Assembly (NCBI GenBank): GCA_040381475.1
Contig: JBEIHH010000002.1
Location: 1 to 64,000, forward strand
Direction: 5' to 3'
DNA: 64,000 nucleotides
DNA from: JAIBBG01 sp040381475
GTDB taxonomy: Bacteria > Bacteroidota > Bacteroidia > Flavobacteriales_D > Sanyastnellaceae
The translations under genes and the position numbers were made by a program. A model generated the notes under the pieces. That model had not been told where the DNA came from. It searched no databases and worked only from the letters and a program-made list of their open reading frames with translations. Of this stretch, positions 1 to 8,546 are shown piece by piece (position 1 is the first letter of the stretch; every line of letters begins with the position of its first letter).

Positions 1-273
1 AAAATGGAAGCGCTCATCTACCATTTCAAAATCGTGATGGGTGAAACCGATGTGCCAAAAGGCGAGGTATATCATGCCGTAGAAGGCGGCAACGGAGAAC
101 TTGGATATTATCTCATCAGCGATGGAGGAAGAACACCAGACCGACTGCACATGAGAAGGCCATGCTTTATTTATTACCAGGCATATCCTTCGATGATTGA
201 AGGCGGAATGTTAAGCGATGCCATTTTGACAATGAGCAGTATGAATGTAATCGCAGGCGAACTAGATGCCTGA
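1..273 (+). CDS. nuoD: NADH-quinone oxidoreductase subunit D, C-terminal part (cut by window edge)
   Basis: This is the last 90 or so codons of the 49-kDa complex I subunit, which with NuoB forms the quinone-binding chamber at the end of the Fe-S chain. The frame is open from the first base, so the gene continues upstream of the window and the ATG at position 4 is an internal Met. The tail carries the family pattern: MEALIYHFK, then GEVYHAVEGGNGELGYYL, the RRPCFIY segment, and the conserved end SSMNVIAGELDA. NuoE follows after 30 bases on the same strand, so it sits in the usual nuo order. The assignment is secure; only the missing N-terminus limits it. Confidence 0.95.
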   Translation, partial: KMEALIYHFKIVMGETDVPKGEVYHAVEGGNGELGYYLISDGGRTPDRLHMRRPCFIYYQAYPSMIEGGMLSDAILTMSSMNVIAGELDA

Positions 274-303
274 GCAAAAAACAAAAGACAACGACACACC
301 AAC

Positions 304-846
304 ATGTCAGACCAAAAAGATTTTAAGTTTTCTGATGAAACCATGAGCACTGCTCAAAGGATCATCAAGCAATATCCCGAGGGGAAACACAAGAGTGCAC
401 TTATACCAATATTACACCTTGCACAAGCAGAATTCGACGGATGGCTCAGTCCGGGAGCAATGGACTATGTTGCATCAATTCTCAATCTTCAGCCGATTGA
501 AGTGTATGAGGTTGCTTCATTTTATTCAATGTTCAATTTAAAGCCAGTTGGAAAGTGTGTCATCGAAGTTTGCCGCACCAGTTCATGCTGGCTTCTTGGC
601 GCCGAGGATATCGTTCGACACATTGAAAAGAAGTTGCACATTCATGCAGGCGAAACAACCAAAGACGGCATGTTCACATTGAAAACTGTTGAATGTCTTG
701 GTTCCTGTGGCACAGCTCCTATGTTGCAATGCGGTGGTGATTTTTACGAGAACCTTACTCTTGAGAAGGTCGACAATTTGCTCGATGCAATGAGAGCCGA
801 AGGAAAAAGAAGAGTGTACACCAAAGATGATATGATCAAAATCTGA
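304..846 (+). CDS. nuoE: NADH-quinone oxidoreductase subunit E
   Basis: This is the 24-kDa subunit of the NADH-oxidising module, with a thioredoxin-like fold that holds the [2Fe-2S] cluster N1a next to the FMN of NuoF. At 180 residues it has the expected length. The four cluster ligands are visible as Cys90 and Cys95 (CRTSSC) and Cys131 and Cys135 (CLGSC). An N-terminal helical part (YPEGKHKSALIPILHLAQ) precedes them, as in other members. Its stop overlaps the nuoF start by one base (TGATG), which suggests translational coupling. Confidence 0.96.
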   Translation: MSDQKDFKFSDETMSTAQRIIKQYPEGKHKSALIPILHLAQAEFDGWLSPGAMDYVASILNLQPIEVYEVASFYSMFNLKPVGKCVIEVCRTSSCWLLGAEDIVRHIEKKLHIHAGETTKDGMFTLKTVECLGSCGTAPMLQCGGDFYENLTLEKVDNLLDAMRAEGKRRVYTKDDMIKI

Positions 847-2189
847 TGGCAAAAAAATTACTACTAGAAAACGCTCATATCCCGGAGATCAATACACTTC
901 GGGTTTACCGTCAGCATGGCGGATATCAATCGCTGGAGAAAGCCCTTCGGCAGATGACACCTGAACAGGTGGTGGAAGAAGTAAAAATCAGTGGACTCCG
1001 TGGTCGCGGAGGCGCCGGTTTTCCAACCGGTATGAAGTGGAGCTTCCTGGCCAAACCAGAAGGCGTGGCTCGCTACGTTGTCTGCAACGCTGACGAATCA
1101 GAGCCGGGTACTTTCAAAGACAGGTACCTCATGGAATATCTGCCTCACCTGTTGATTGAAGGAATGATTGCTTCCAGTTATGCTCTTGGAGCGCGCTCAT
1201 CTTATATCTATATACGCGGTGAGTACTTTTATGTAGCAAGAATTCTTGAAGCTGCCATCGCCGAAGCCTACGATGCCGGCTTACTTGGTAAAAATATTTT
1301 TAACAGTGGATTTGATCACGACCTGTATGTACAGGTTGGTGCAGGAGCATATATATGTGGTGAAGAAACTGCGCTTCTGGAATCACTCGAAGGAAAAAGA
1401 GGTAATCCCCGGATCAAGCCACCATTCCCTGCTGTAGCAGGTTTGTATGGTTGCCCTACCGTGGTTAACAATGTTGAAACCATTGCTGCTGTTGTGCCGA
1501 TCATCCGTGATGGCGGTGCAGCATACGCTGCTGTAGGTATTGGCAAAAGCACAGGTACTAAACTTATCTCAGCATCCGGACACCTTAATAAGCCGGGTGT
1601 ATATGAAATTGAACTTGGTCTGCCAGTTGAAGAATTCATCTACTCTGATGAATACTGCGGTGGAATAAGAAATGGAAAAAAATTAAAGGCAGTGGTGGCA
1701 GGTGGATCCTCTGTTCCTATTCTTCCAGCGGAGTTGATTCTGAAAACTGCCAACGGTGAACCAAGACTGATGAGTTATGAAAGTCTTGCTGACGGCGGCT
1801 TCGCAACAGGTACAATGCTTGGATCGGGAGGCTTCATTGCCATGGATGAAGATTCGAGTATCGTGAAGAATCTTTGGAATTTTACCCGCTTCTATCATCA
1901 TGAAAGTTGCGGGCAATGCTCGCCTTGCAGAGAAGGTACGGGATGGATGGAAAAAATTCTGCACAAAATTCTCGATGGAAACGGAACGCTGACTGATGTG
2001 GACTTGCTTTGGGATATACAGGCAAAAATTGAAGGGAAAACAATTTGCCCACTGGGTGATGCTGCTGCATGGCCGGTTGCAAGTGCAATTCGTCATTTCC
2101 GCAAGGAGTTCGAAGAATATGTGCGCAATGGTAAAAGTATCCGTGATGTGAAACACTATTACAGACTGAACAACCTGGCCGAAGCCTGA
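846..2189 (+). CDS. nuoF: NADH-quinone oxidoreductase subunit F
   Basis: This is the 51-kDa subunit that binds NADH and FMN and holds the [4Fe-4S] cluster N3, the entry point for electrons into complex I. The 447-residue protein shows the glycine-rich nucleotide motif GRGGAGFP (about 53-60), the FMN-site segment CNADESEPGTFKDR, and GAGAYICGEETALL. The cluster ligands are Cys355, Cys358 and Cys361 (CGQCSPC) and Cys401 (ICPLGDAA). Its stop is followed after one base by the start of an unrelated exported-protein gene, and not directly by nuoG as is usual. Confidence 0.97.
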   Translation: MAKKLLLENAHIPEINTLRVYRQHGGYQSLEKALRQMTPEQVVEEVKISGLRGRGGAGFPTGMKWSFLAKPEGVARYVVCNADESEPGTFKDRYLMEYLPHLLIEGMIASSYALGARSSYIYIRGEYFYVARILEAAIAEAYDAGLLGKNIFNSGFDHDLYVQVGAGAYICGEETALLESLEGKRGNPRIKPPFPAVAGLYGCPTVVNNVETIAAVVPIIRDGGAAYAAVGIGKSTGTKLISASGHLNKPGVYEIELGLPVEEFIYSDEYCGGIRNGKKLKAVVAGGSSVPILPAELILKTANGEPRLMSYESLADGGFATGTMLGSGGFIAMDEDSSIVKNLWNFTRFYHHESCGQCSPCREGTGWMEKILHKILDGNGTLTDVDLLWDIQAKIEGKTICPLGDAAAWPVASAIRHFRKEFEEYVRNGKSIRDVKHYYRLNNLAEA

Positions 2190-2190
2190 A

Positions 2191-3030
2191 ATGAGAAACC
2201 TCCAGACCACAGCTATCATATTACTGATGACCGCATCAATGCAGGCGCAATGGTTTCCAACCGTTGAGCGCAAAGGGCATTTATTCGGTGGCTGGGGATG
2301 GAACAGAGCTGCATTCTCAGACAGCGATATTCATTTCAAAGGTGAAGGTTATGATTTCACCCTCATAGATGTCAAGGCCAAAGACCGCCAGACGCAATTC
2401 AAAGCTGAAACCTATTTCGGTATCAATACCATTACGATTCCACAAACCAATATGCGGTTCGGATATTTTGTTTCTGACAATATCAGCATCACCATTGGAG
2501 TAGATCACATGAAATATGTGATGCAGAATTATCAAACCGTTGAATTACAAGGCAGCATTGATGATAAAGACTATGCTTCGCTGGTTCAAGATGGTCAGAT
2601 TATTCTTTCTCCATCATTTCTGACTTTAGAACATACCGATGGACTCAACTATGTGAATGCAGAAATTGAATATCATAGCGGTATCTGGAAACACAAAATT
2701 TTTCAGTTCAATGCTTTTGCAGGAGCAGGAATTGGTGCCATGTTGCCGAAGAGCAATGTCAAACTGATGGGATTTGAGCGCAATGATGAATTTCATCTTG
2801 CAGGTGCAGGTACCGATCTCAAAATCGGCGTTGAATTAATGATTGGAAAACACTTTTTCCTTCGATATGAAGGAAAAGCAGGATACATCAATATGCCTGA
2901 TATACTCATTCGTAACAACGGAGGAGGAGATCGCGCTTCGCAGGACTTTTTCTTCGCCGCTATGGATGGAATGTTTGGATTTAATATTCCAACCCGGAGA
3001 AAGTCAGACACGATTGATGTGAAAAATTAA
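2191..3030 (+). CDS. exported beta-barrel-like protein of unknown function inside the nuo operon
   Basis: I do not recognise a named family. The 279-residue product starts with a short hydrophobic leader (LQTTAIILLMTASMQAQ) that looks like a Sec signal peptide ending in AQ. The rest is rich in alternating polar/aromatic strands and glycines (GHLFGGWGWNRAAF, FQFNAFAGAGIGAML, HFFLRYEGKAGYI, FFFAAMDGMFGFNI), typical of small outer-membrane beta-barrels of Bacteroidota. The final residues are charged and do not end in the usual C-terminal aromatic residue. It begins one base after the nuoF stop and precedes nuoG by 55 bases on the same strand, so it is probably co-transcribed with complex I. A role in respiration is not shown by the sequence. 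It could instead be an insertion that profits from the operon promoter. Confidence 0.7.
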   Translation: MRNLQTTAIILLMTASMQAQWFPTVERKGHLFGGWGWNRAAFSDSDIHFKGEGYDFTLIDVKAKDRQTQFKAETYFGINTITIPQTNMRFGYFVSDNISITIGVDHMKYVMQNYQTVELQGSIDDKDYASLVQDGQIILSPSFLTLEHTDGLNYVNAEIEYHSGIWKHKIFQFNAFAGAGIGAMLPKSNVKLMGFERNDEFHLAGAGTDLKIGVELMIGKHFFLRYEGKAGYINMPDILIRNNGGGDRASQDFFFAAMDGMFGFNIPTRRKSDTIDVKN

Positions 3031-3085
3031 ATGAAAGAATGAAATCACTTCAACTTAACTGCTGAAGTGACAACAAAATAAAACG

Positions 3086-4099
3086 ATGGCAAAAGTTACT
3101 ATTGACGGCATAACCATTGAAGTTCCGGATGGCACTACAATTCTGAATGCAGCCCGCATGATCGGTGGCGATATTGTTCCACCGGCCATGTGCTACTATT
3201 CGAAACTGAAAACAAGTGGCGGGTATTGCCGCACGTGCATAGTTAAAGTATCGAAGGGCAGCGAAAAAGATCCTCGTCCGATGCCCAAACCTGTGGCTTC
3301 TTGCAGAACCACGGTGATGGATGGAATGGAAGTACAGAATCTAACCGCACCCGACTTGCTCGAAGCTCGCGCAGGCGTGGTTGAATTCCTTTTGCTCAAT
3401 CATCCGCTTGATTGTCCGGTGTGTGATCAGGCAGGCGAATGCGATTTGCAAAACCTTTCATATGAAAATGGAAAAGACAGCACACGTTATGAATTTCCTC
3501 GCAGGGAATTTGAGCGAATAGATATTGGTGATAAGGTGCAGTTGCATATGAACCGATGTATTCTGTGCTATCGCTGTGTAAAAACCGCTGATCAGATAAC
3601 AGACGGCCGCGTTCATGGTGTGATCAACCGTGGCGAAGTTTCGGAGATTTCTACATATGTTCAGAATGTCATTGAGAATGACTTCTCAGGTAATGTGATT
3701 GATGTATGCCCCGTTGGTGCCCTGACCGACAAGACCTTCCGCTTTAAGAGCCGCGTTTGGTATACTAAACCGGTGGATGCCCACCGTGATTGTCAAAAGT
3801 GTTCCGGAAAAGTTCGTTTGTGGTACAAAGGTGAAGAGGTGCTGAGAGTGACCGGAAGAAAAGATCAATACGGTGAAGTTCAGGAATGGATTTGCAATGA
3901 TTGCCGTTTTGAGCATAAAAAAACCAATGATTGGGTGATTGAAGGACCCTCTCACGTCGAACGTTCATCGGTTATTTCTGCGAATCACTATGAAAGTTTG
4001 AAAGCTTTGAAAGCCACAGTTGACCGACAGCGTAAAGCTATACCGCATGGCAACAAAGTGACTCTTGGTCATGGTGCTCTTGATCCAAATAATATTTAA
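3086..4099 (+). CDS. nuoG: NADH-quinone oxidoreductase subunit G, short form
   Basis: This is the Fe-S cluster subunit linking NuoE/F to the peripheral arm. Ligands visible in order are: [2Fe-2S] Cys36, Cys48, Cys51, Cys73; the His-type cluster His106, Cys110, Cys113, Cys119; and a [4Fe-4S] set Cys158, Cys161, Cys164 with Cys208. A further CxxC pair lies at 236/239 and another at 270/273. At 337 residues it stops just after this CxxC...CxxC segment and lacks the long molybdopterin-type domain found in E. coli NuoG. The short form is, to my knowledge, usual in Bacteroidota, so this is not a truncation artefact. The reading frame ends cleanly 21 bases before nuoH. Confidence 0.94.
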   Translation: MAKVTIDGITIEVPDGTTILNAARMIGGDIVPPAMCYYSKLKTSGGYCRTCIVKVSKGSEKDPRPMPKPVASCRTTVMDGMEVQNLTAPDLLEARAGVVEFLLLNHPLDCPVCDQAGECDLQNLSYENGKDSTRYEFPRREFERIDIGDKVQLHMNRCILCYRCVKTADQITDGRVHGVINRGEVSEISTYVQNVIENDFSGNVIDVCPVGALTDKTFRFKSRVWYTKPVDAHRDCQKCSGKVRLWYKGEEVLRVTGRKDQYGEVQEWICNDCRFEHKKTNDWVIEGPSHVERSSVISANHYESLKALKATVDRQRKAIPHGNKVTLGHGALDPNNI

Positions 4100-4120
4100 A
4101 CAATAAGCGAGATACCTGAT

Positions 4121-5152
4121 ATGGATTCAATGCTCATATATAAATTAGTCCTTTCTGTAATTGTATTCGCCATTTCACTTGGCATGGCAGCTTACATGAC
4201 CTGGGGAGAAAGAAAGTTGGCAGCCATTCTTCAGGACCGTGTAGGGCCGGATCGTGCAGGACCATTTGGATTATTACAGCCAATCGCCGATGGCGTTAAA
4301 ATGTTTATGAAGGAAGAAATGATTCCTTCCAAATCGAATAAGTGGTTATTCATTCTGGGACCATCCTTCTTCATGCTGACTGCGTGTATGACAGGTGCAG
4401 TCATACCTTGGGGAAGCGGAATCACAGTCGGCGATACCACTTATCCAATGCAAATAACCGATATCAACATCGGTCTTCTCTACCTTCTTGGTGTTGTGAG
4501 TATTGGTGTTTATGGTATCATGATCGGCGGTTGGGCATCCAACAACAAATACTCTCTTCTCGGAGCGCTGCGCGCCTCTTCACAGATGATATCATACGAA
4601 GTTGCCATGGGACTAGCGCTGATCGCTCTTGTGATGATGACAGGTACGTTGAGTCTTGGAGAAATTTCCAGACAACAGGATGCAGGCATAGCCAACGTGG
4701 TATATCAACCTCTTGGCTTCCTAATTTTTATCATTTGTGCTTTCGCCGAAACGAACAGAGCACCTTTCGATTTGCCGGAATGTGAATCTGAACTGGTTGG
4801 TGGATATCATACTGAATATTCATCCATGAAACTTGGCTTTTTCCTCTTTGCGGAATATGTCAATATGTTCATTAGCTCTGCTGTTATGGCCACCTTGTAT
4901 TGGGGTGGTTACAACTTTCCATTCCAACATGAATTGGGACTTGAAGGCAACTGGCTTGCAATTGTGCAAACTCTTGTATTGTTCGGCAAAATCGGAATAT
5001 TCATCTTCATCTTTATGTGGGTTCGCTGGACACTACCGCGATTCCGTTATGATCAACTGATGAACCTCGGTTGGAAAGTTTTGCTTCCGCTTTCGCTCGC
5101 AAATATTTTCCTGACAGGCATTGTAATGTACTTCATGGGTAAGCTGAATTAA
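4121..5152 (+). CDS. nuoH: NADH-quinone oxidoreductase subunit H
   Basis: This is the ND1-type membrane subunit, about eight transmembrane helices, which forms the base of the quinone tunnel and connects electron transfer to the proton channels. The 343-residue protein has the family signatures MTWGERKLAAILQDRVGPDR near the N-terminus, GALRASSQMISYE in the middle, and the conserved acidic loop AETNRAPFDLPECESELVGG with HTEYSSMKLG. Near the end lies MWVRWTLPRFRYDQLM, also characteristic. It sits between nuoG and nuoI with short spacers. Confidence 0.97.
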   Translation: MDSMLIYKLVLSVIVFAISLGMAAYMTWGERKLAAILQDRVGPDRAGPFGLLQPIADGVKMFMKEEMIPSKSNKWLFILGPSFFMLTACMTGAVIPWGSGITVGDTTYPMQITDINIGLLYLLGVVSIGVYGIMIGGWASNNKYSLLGALRASSQMISYEVAMGLALIALVMMTGTLSLGEISRQQDAGIANVVYQPLGFLIFIICAFAETNRAPFDLPECESELVGGYHTEYSSMKLGFFLFAEYVNMFISSAVMATLYWGGYNFPFQHELGLEGNWLAIVQTLVLFGKIGIFIFIFMWVRWTLPRFRYDQLMNLGWKVLLPLSLANIFLTGIVMYFMGKLN

Positions 5153-5170
5153 GAAAAAGAAAAGAAGAAA

Positions 5171-5776
5171 ATGTCATTAACAAACAGATCAAAAACAGTT
5201 ACCGTCAGAGAATTAACGCTCTCGGAAAGATTATATCTGCCTGCAATCGTGAAAGGAATGATGATCACATTCAGTCATCTTTTCAAAAAAACTCCAACGG
5301 TGAGGTACCCTGATGTGAAGCGAGAGATTGCACCAGTATATCGCGGTCAGCATGTATTGAAGCGCGATGAAGCCGGTGCTGAACGCTGCACAGCTTGCGG
5401 TCTTTGCGCCGTGGCATGCCCGGCAGAAGCCATCACCATGGAATCCGCTGAACGCAAGAAGGGTGAAGAAAATCTTTATCGTGAAGAAAAATATGCGAGC
5501 ATCTATGAAATCAATATGCTTAGATGCATCTTCTGCGGACTATGCGAAGATGCATGTCCCAAGGAGGCTATATTCTTAACGGACAGAATTGTACCATCTT
5601 CTTTCACTCGTGGTGAAGAGATATTTGGAAAAGAAATTCTTGTGGAAAGTGTCAACGACCCTGTTGACGTAACTAAAAGGCAAAGTCCTGAAGTGCTCGA
5701 ATTCAAGAAGGATAAGAAACACTATCACAACAGGACTTTCAAAGACCAGAAACCACAAATCAAATCTCATCACTAA
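5171..5776 (+). CDS. nuoI: NADH-quinone oxidoreductase subunit I
   Basis: This is the ferredoxin-like 23-kDa subunit carrying the tetranuclear clusters N6a and N6b, which pass electrons to NuoB. Two complete binding motifs are present: CTACGLCAVACP (Cys73, 76, 79, 83) and CIFCGLCEDACP (Cys119, 122, 125, 129). The 201-residue protein has an N-terminal amphipathic stretch (KGMMITFSHLFKK) that anchors it to the membrane arm and a lysine/histidine-rich tail. The preceding AAAGAAAAGAAGAAA run is a purine-rich leader of the kind that serves as ribosome contact in this phylum. Confidence 0.96.
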   Translation: MSLTNRSKTVTVRELTLSERLYLPAIVKGMMITFSHLFKKTPTVRYPDVKREIAPVYRGQHVLKRDEAGAERCTACGLCAVACPAEAITMESAERKKGEENLYREEKYASIYEINMLRCIFCGLCEDACPKEAIFLTDRIVPSSFTRGEEIFGKEILVESVNDPVDVTKRQSPEVLEFKKDKKHYHNRTFKDQKPQIKSHH

Positions 5777-5811
5777 GCAAAAAAACTGAAGCCTACAAAA
5801 CGAACCCAACT

Positions 5812-6318
5812 ATGATTTCTGAATACGTATTCTGGTTTCTATCATTTGTCGCAGTCTTTAGTGCTGCAGGCATGATTTTTTCCAAAAACCCGGTTTACAG
5901 TGTGCTATCACTGATTGTTACTTTCTTCGCCATCGCAGGTCATTACTTTCTGCTGGGTGCTCAATTCCTTGCTGCTGTGCACATCATTGTTTATGCGGGA
6001 GCCATCATGGTGCTTTTCCTTTATGTCATCATGATGCTCAACCTCAATAAACTTGAAGAAGAGAAAAGAACCCTCTGGGCGAAATCGCTTAGTGTGGTTG
6101 CAGGTGGTATCCTGATGCTCGTGGTTGTTGCTGCTTTGCGCCGCACCGACGAACTACAGGCCGTTCAGTCTGCACCATATGACGGTGAGATAGGTACCAC
6201 CCAAACACTCGGAAAAGTTTTATACAAAGAATTTCTATTACCATTTGAACTTGCCAGTGTGCTTTTCCTTGGAGCCATGGTAGGTGCAGTTTATCTCTCT
6301 AAAAAAGAACTCGCCTGA
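5812..6318 (+). CDS. nuoJ: NADH-quinone oxidoreductase subunit J
   Basis: This is the ND6-type membrane subunit with about five helices, part of the central hydrophilic axis of the membrane arm. The 168-residue sequence shows FSKNPVYSVLSLIVTFF and the conserved third helix AAVHIIVYAGAIMVLFLYVI, where the small residues allow the pi-bulge known from solved structures. The end (LFLGAMVGAVYLSKKEL) is also typical. It overlaps nuoK by one base (TGATG). Confidence 0.95.
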   Translation: MISEYVFWFLSFVAVFSAAGMIFSKNPVYSVLSLIVTFFAIAGHYFLLGAQFLAAVHIIVYAGAIMVLFLYVIMMLNLNKLEEEKRTLWAKSLSVVAGGILMLVVVAALRRTDELQAVQSAPYDGEIGTTQTLGKVLYKEFLLPFELASVLFLGAMVGAVYLSKKELA

Positions 6319-6635
6319 TGCAACTCTTTCACAACATAACCATCAATCACTACCTCACACTCTCAGCAGTTCTGTTTGCTTTGGGATTGTTCGGTATACT
6401 TTACAGAAGAAATGCAATCATCATGTTCATGTGTGTTGAACTAATGCTGAATGCGGTGAATATCACGTTGGTGGCATTTTCCAAAATGTGGAATCAAACC
6501 GATGCGCAGGTTTTTGTATTCTTCATCATGGTCGTGGCAGCCGCTGAAGTTGCCGTTGGCCTTGCCATTCTGATGATGCTATACAGAAACATGCATACCA
6601 CAGACACAACATTTCTTGATAAACTCAAATTCTGA
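6318..6635 (+). CDS. nuoK: NADH-quinone oxidoreductase subunit K
   Basis: This is the ND4L-type subunit of 105 residues with three helices. It contributes buried glutamates to the proton path. The first is in MCVELMLNAVNITLVAF and the second in AAAEVAVGLAILMMLYR, both at the expected helix positions. The start overlaps the nuoJ stop and nuoL begins eight bases after its stop, so the three are probably translated in succession. Confidence 0.96.
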   Translation: MQLFHNITINHYLTLSAVLFALGLFGILYRRNAIIMFMCVELMLNAVNITLVAFSKMWNQTDAQVFVFFIMVVAAAEVAVGLAILMMLYRNMHTTDTTFLDKLKF

Positions 6636-6643
6636 TCACGGAT

Positions 6644-8539
6644 ATGGAAAAACTTGTTACGCTCATTCCTCTGTTTCCGCTTGCGGGATTTTTGTATATC
6701 ACCTTCTTCGGCAAAGGATTCGGTAAAAACTTTATTGGAAGCCTTGGTGCAGGAGCGATTTTTCTCTCTTTCATCGTTTCCGTTTTGGTTTTTTCAACGC
6801 AAATGCATGGCGCCCATCCGACGGTTGTCAAAGTATTCGACTGGATTACTGCCGGATCATTTAATATTGATTTTGCATTCCTCGTCGACCCGCTATCATC
6901 GATTTACCTGCTTTTCATCACCGGGGTCGGATTCCTGATTCATGTTTACAGTATTGGTTACATGCATGACGATGAAGGATTCAACCGATTCATTGCTTAC
7001 CTGAACCTCTTCGTATTCTTTATGTTGATTCTGGTACTTGGCGACAGCTATGTTACCATGTTCGTAGGTTGGGAAGGTGTTGGACTTTGTTCATTCATGC
7101 TGATTGGATTCTGGTACAAAGACATGAAGAATAATGAAGCTGCGAAAAAAGCATTCATTGTCAATCGCATTGGCGACCTCGGTCTCATCCTTGGAATGTG
7201 TCTTCTGTTTGCATATTCAGGAACATTGAGTTTTGACGAACTGTTCATCACTGGTAATGATATTTCAGGAATTCCCGGAGCGGTTGCCACAACTATCGGC
7301 ATCCTGCTATTCATAGGCGCAATGGGCAAAAGCGCACAGATTCCACTCCACACCTGGTTACCCGACGCCATGGCCGGACCTACTCCTGTTTCAGCACTCA
7401 TCCATGCTGCAACGATGGTAACAGCCGGTATTTATATGGTTGCGCGAAGCAGTAATCTGTATGCTATGAGTGAAATTGCAGGTGATGTTATTGTGTGGGC
7501 TGGAATACTCACTTCACTGATGGGAGCAACAATTGCACTCACACAAAATGACATCAAAAAGGTACTCGCCTATTCTACCGTATCGCAATTGGGATTGATG
7601 TTTGTCGCGCTTGGTCTGGGTGCTTATAGCACTGCAGTGTTCCATGTGATTACTCATGCATTCTTCAAAGCACTGCTCTTTCTTGGTTCAGGTTCAGTTA
7701 TACATGGAATGGGAGGTGAACAGGATATCCGCAGAATGGGCGGTCTGAAAAAATGGATGCCTATAACGCATGCAACTTTCCTAATCGGAACAATTGCCAT
7801 TGCGGGAATTTTTCCTTTTGCGGGCTTCTTCTCCAAAGACCAGATTGTTGCAGTTGCGTTTGAAGAAAATAAAATCATGTTTGTGTTGTCGCTTGTTGTA
7901 AGCGCCTGCACAGCCTTCTATATGTTCAGATTGTACTTTCTTACATTCCATGGCAAGTTCAGAGGCACTCATGATCAGGAGCATCATTTGCACGAATCCC
8001 CCAAGGTGATGACCATCCCATTGATAGTGCTAGCAGTGCTCTCAGTGGTGGGTGGTTTTATAGGCCTGCCTCACGCGGTGGGCGAAAACATGGGCATGCA
8101 CTGGCACTGGCTTGATCATTATCTAGATGGAACTCTGGTAATGCCTGCATTGCATATGGATCTTGGTACTGAAATTCTGCTGATGGGCCTTGCAACGTTG
8201 GTGGCAGTAGGTGCCATTTTCTATGCCTGGCTAATCTACAAAAAACGAGGAGAGTTGGCGCTGGAAGACAAAGAGATCGAATCAGGAGCACATACATTGT
8301 TGCTCAATAAATACTGGTTTGATGAACTCTATGAAAAAATCATCCGCAAACCGGTGGATGCCGTAAGCAGTTTCTTCGGTAAATCAGTTGAACCTCACCT
8401 CATCGACGGGCTGGTAGAAGGCACCGGATCAGCCACAGAAGCTACAGGTAACAAATTGCGATTGCTACAAAGTGGTAGTCTCTTTATGTATATCCTCATA
8501 TTCACCATCGGGCTCATAGCACTTCTCATTTTCATCTGA
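6644..8539 (+). CDS. nuoL: NADH-quinone oxidoreductase subunit L
   Basis: This is the distal antiporter-like subunit with a long C-terminal lateral helix that runs along the membrane arm. The 631-residue length fits. Glu144, the key TM5 glutamate, lies in FVGWEGVGLCSFMLIGFW at exactly the E. coli number, and the TM7 lysine is in GKSAQIPLHTWLPDAMAG, followed by PTPVSALIHAATMVTAG. The region after about residue 500 holds the amphipathic lateral helix (LALEDKEIESGAHTLLLNKY) and a last transmembrane anchor. NuoM follows after seven bases. Confidence 0.97.
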   Translation: MEKLVTLIPLFPLAGFLYITFFGKGFGKNFIGSLGAGAIFLSFIVSVLVFSTQMHGAHPTVVKVFDWITAGSFNIDFAFLVDPLSSIYLLFITGVGFLIHVYSIGYMHDDEGFNRFIAYLNLFVFFMLILVLGDSYVTMFVGWEGVGLCSFMLIGFWYKDMKNNEAAKKAFIVNRIGDLGLILGMCLLFAYSGTLSFDELFITGNDISGIPGAVATTIGILLFIGAMGKSAQIPLHTWLPDAMAGPTPVSALIHAATMVTAGIYMVARSSNLYAMSEIAGDVIVWAGILTSLMGATIALTQNDIKKVLAYSTVSQLGLMFVALGLGAYSTAVFHVITHAFFKALLFLGSGSVIHGMGGEQDIRRMGGLKKWMPITHATFLIGTIAIAGIFPFAGFFSKDQIVAVAFEENKIMFVLSLVVSACTAFYMFRLYFLTFHGKFRGTHDQEHHLHESPKVMTIPLIVLAVLSVVGGFIGLPHAVGENMGMHWHWLDHYLDGTLVMPALHMDLGTEILLMGLATLVAVGAIFYAWLIYKKRGELALEDKEIESGAHTLLLNKYWFDELYEKIIRKPVDAVSSFFGKSVEPHLIDGLVEGTGSATEATGNKLRLLQSGSLFMYILIFTIGLIALLIFI

Positions 8540-8546
8540 CACAACT

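Noticed and set aside
1683..2273. 196-codon open frame on the minus strand
   Set aside because: Opposite nuoF and the start of the next gene; no motif and unlikely composition.
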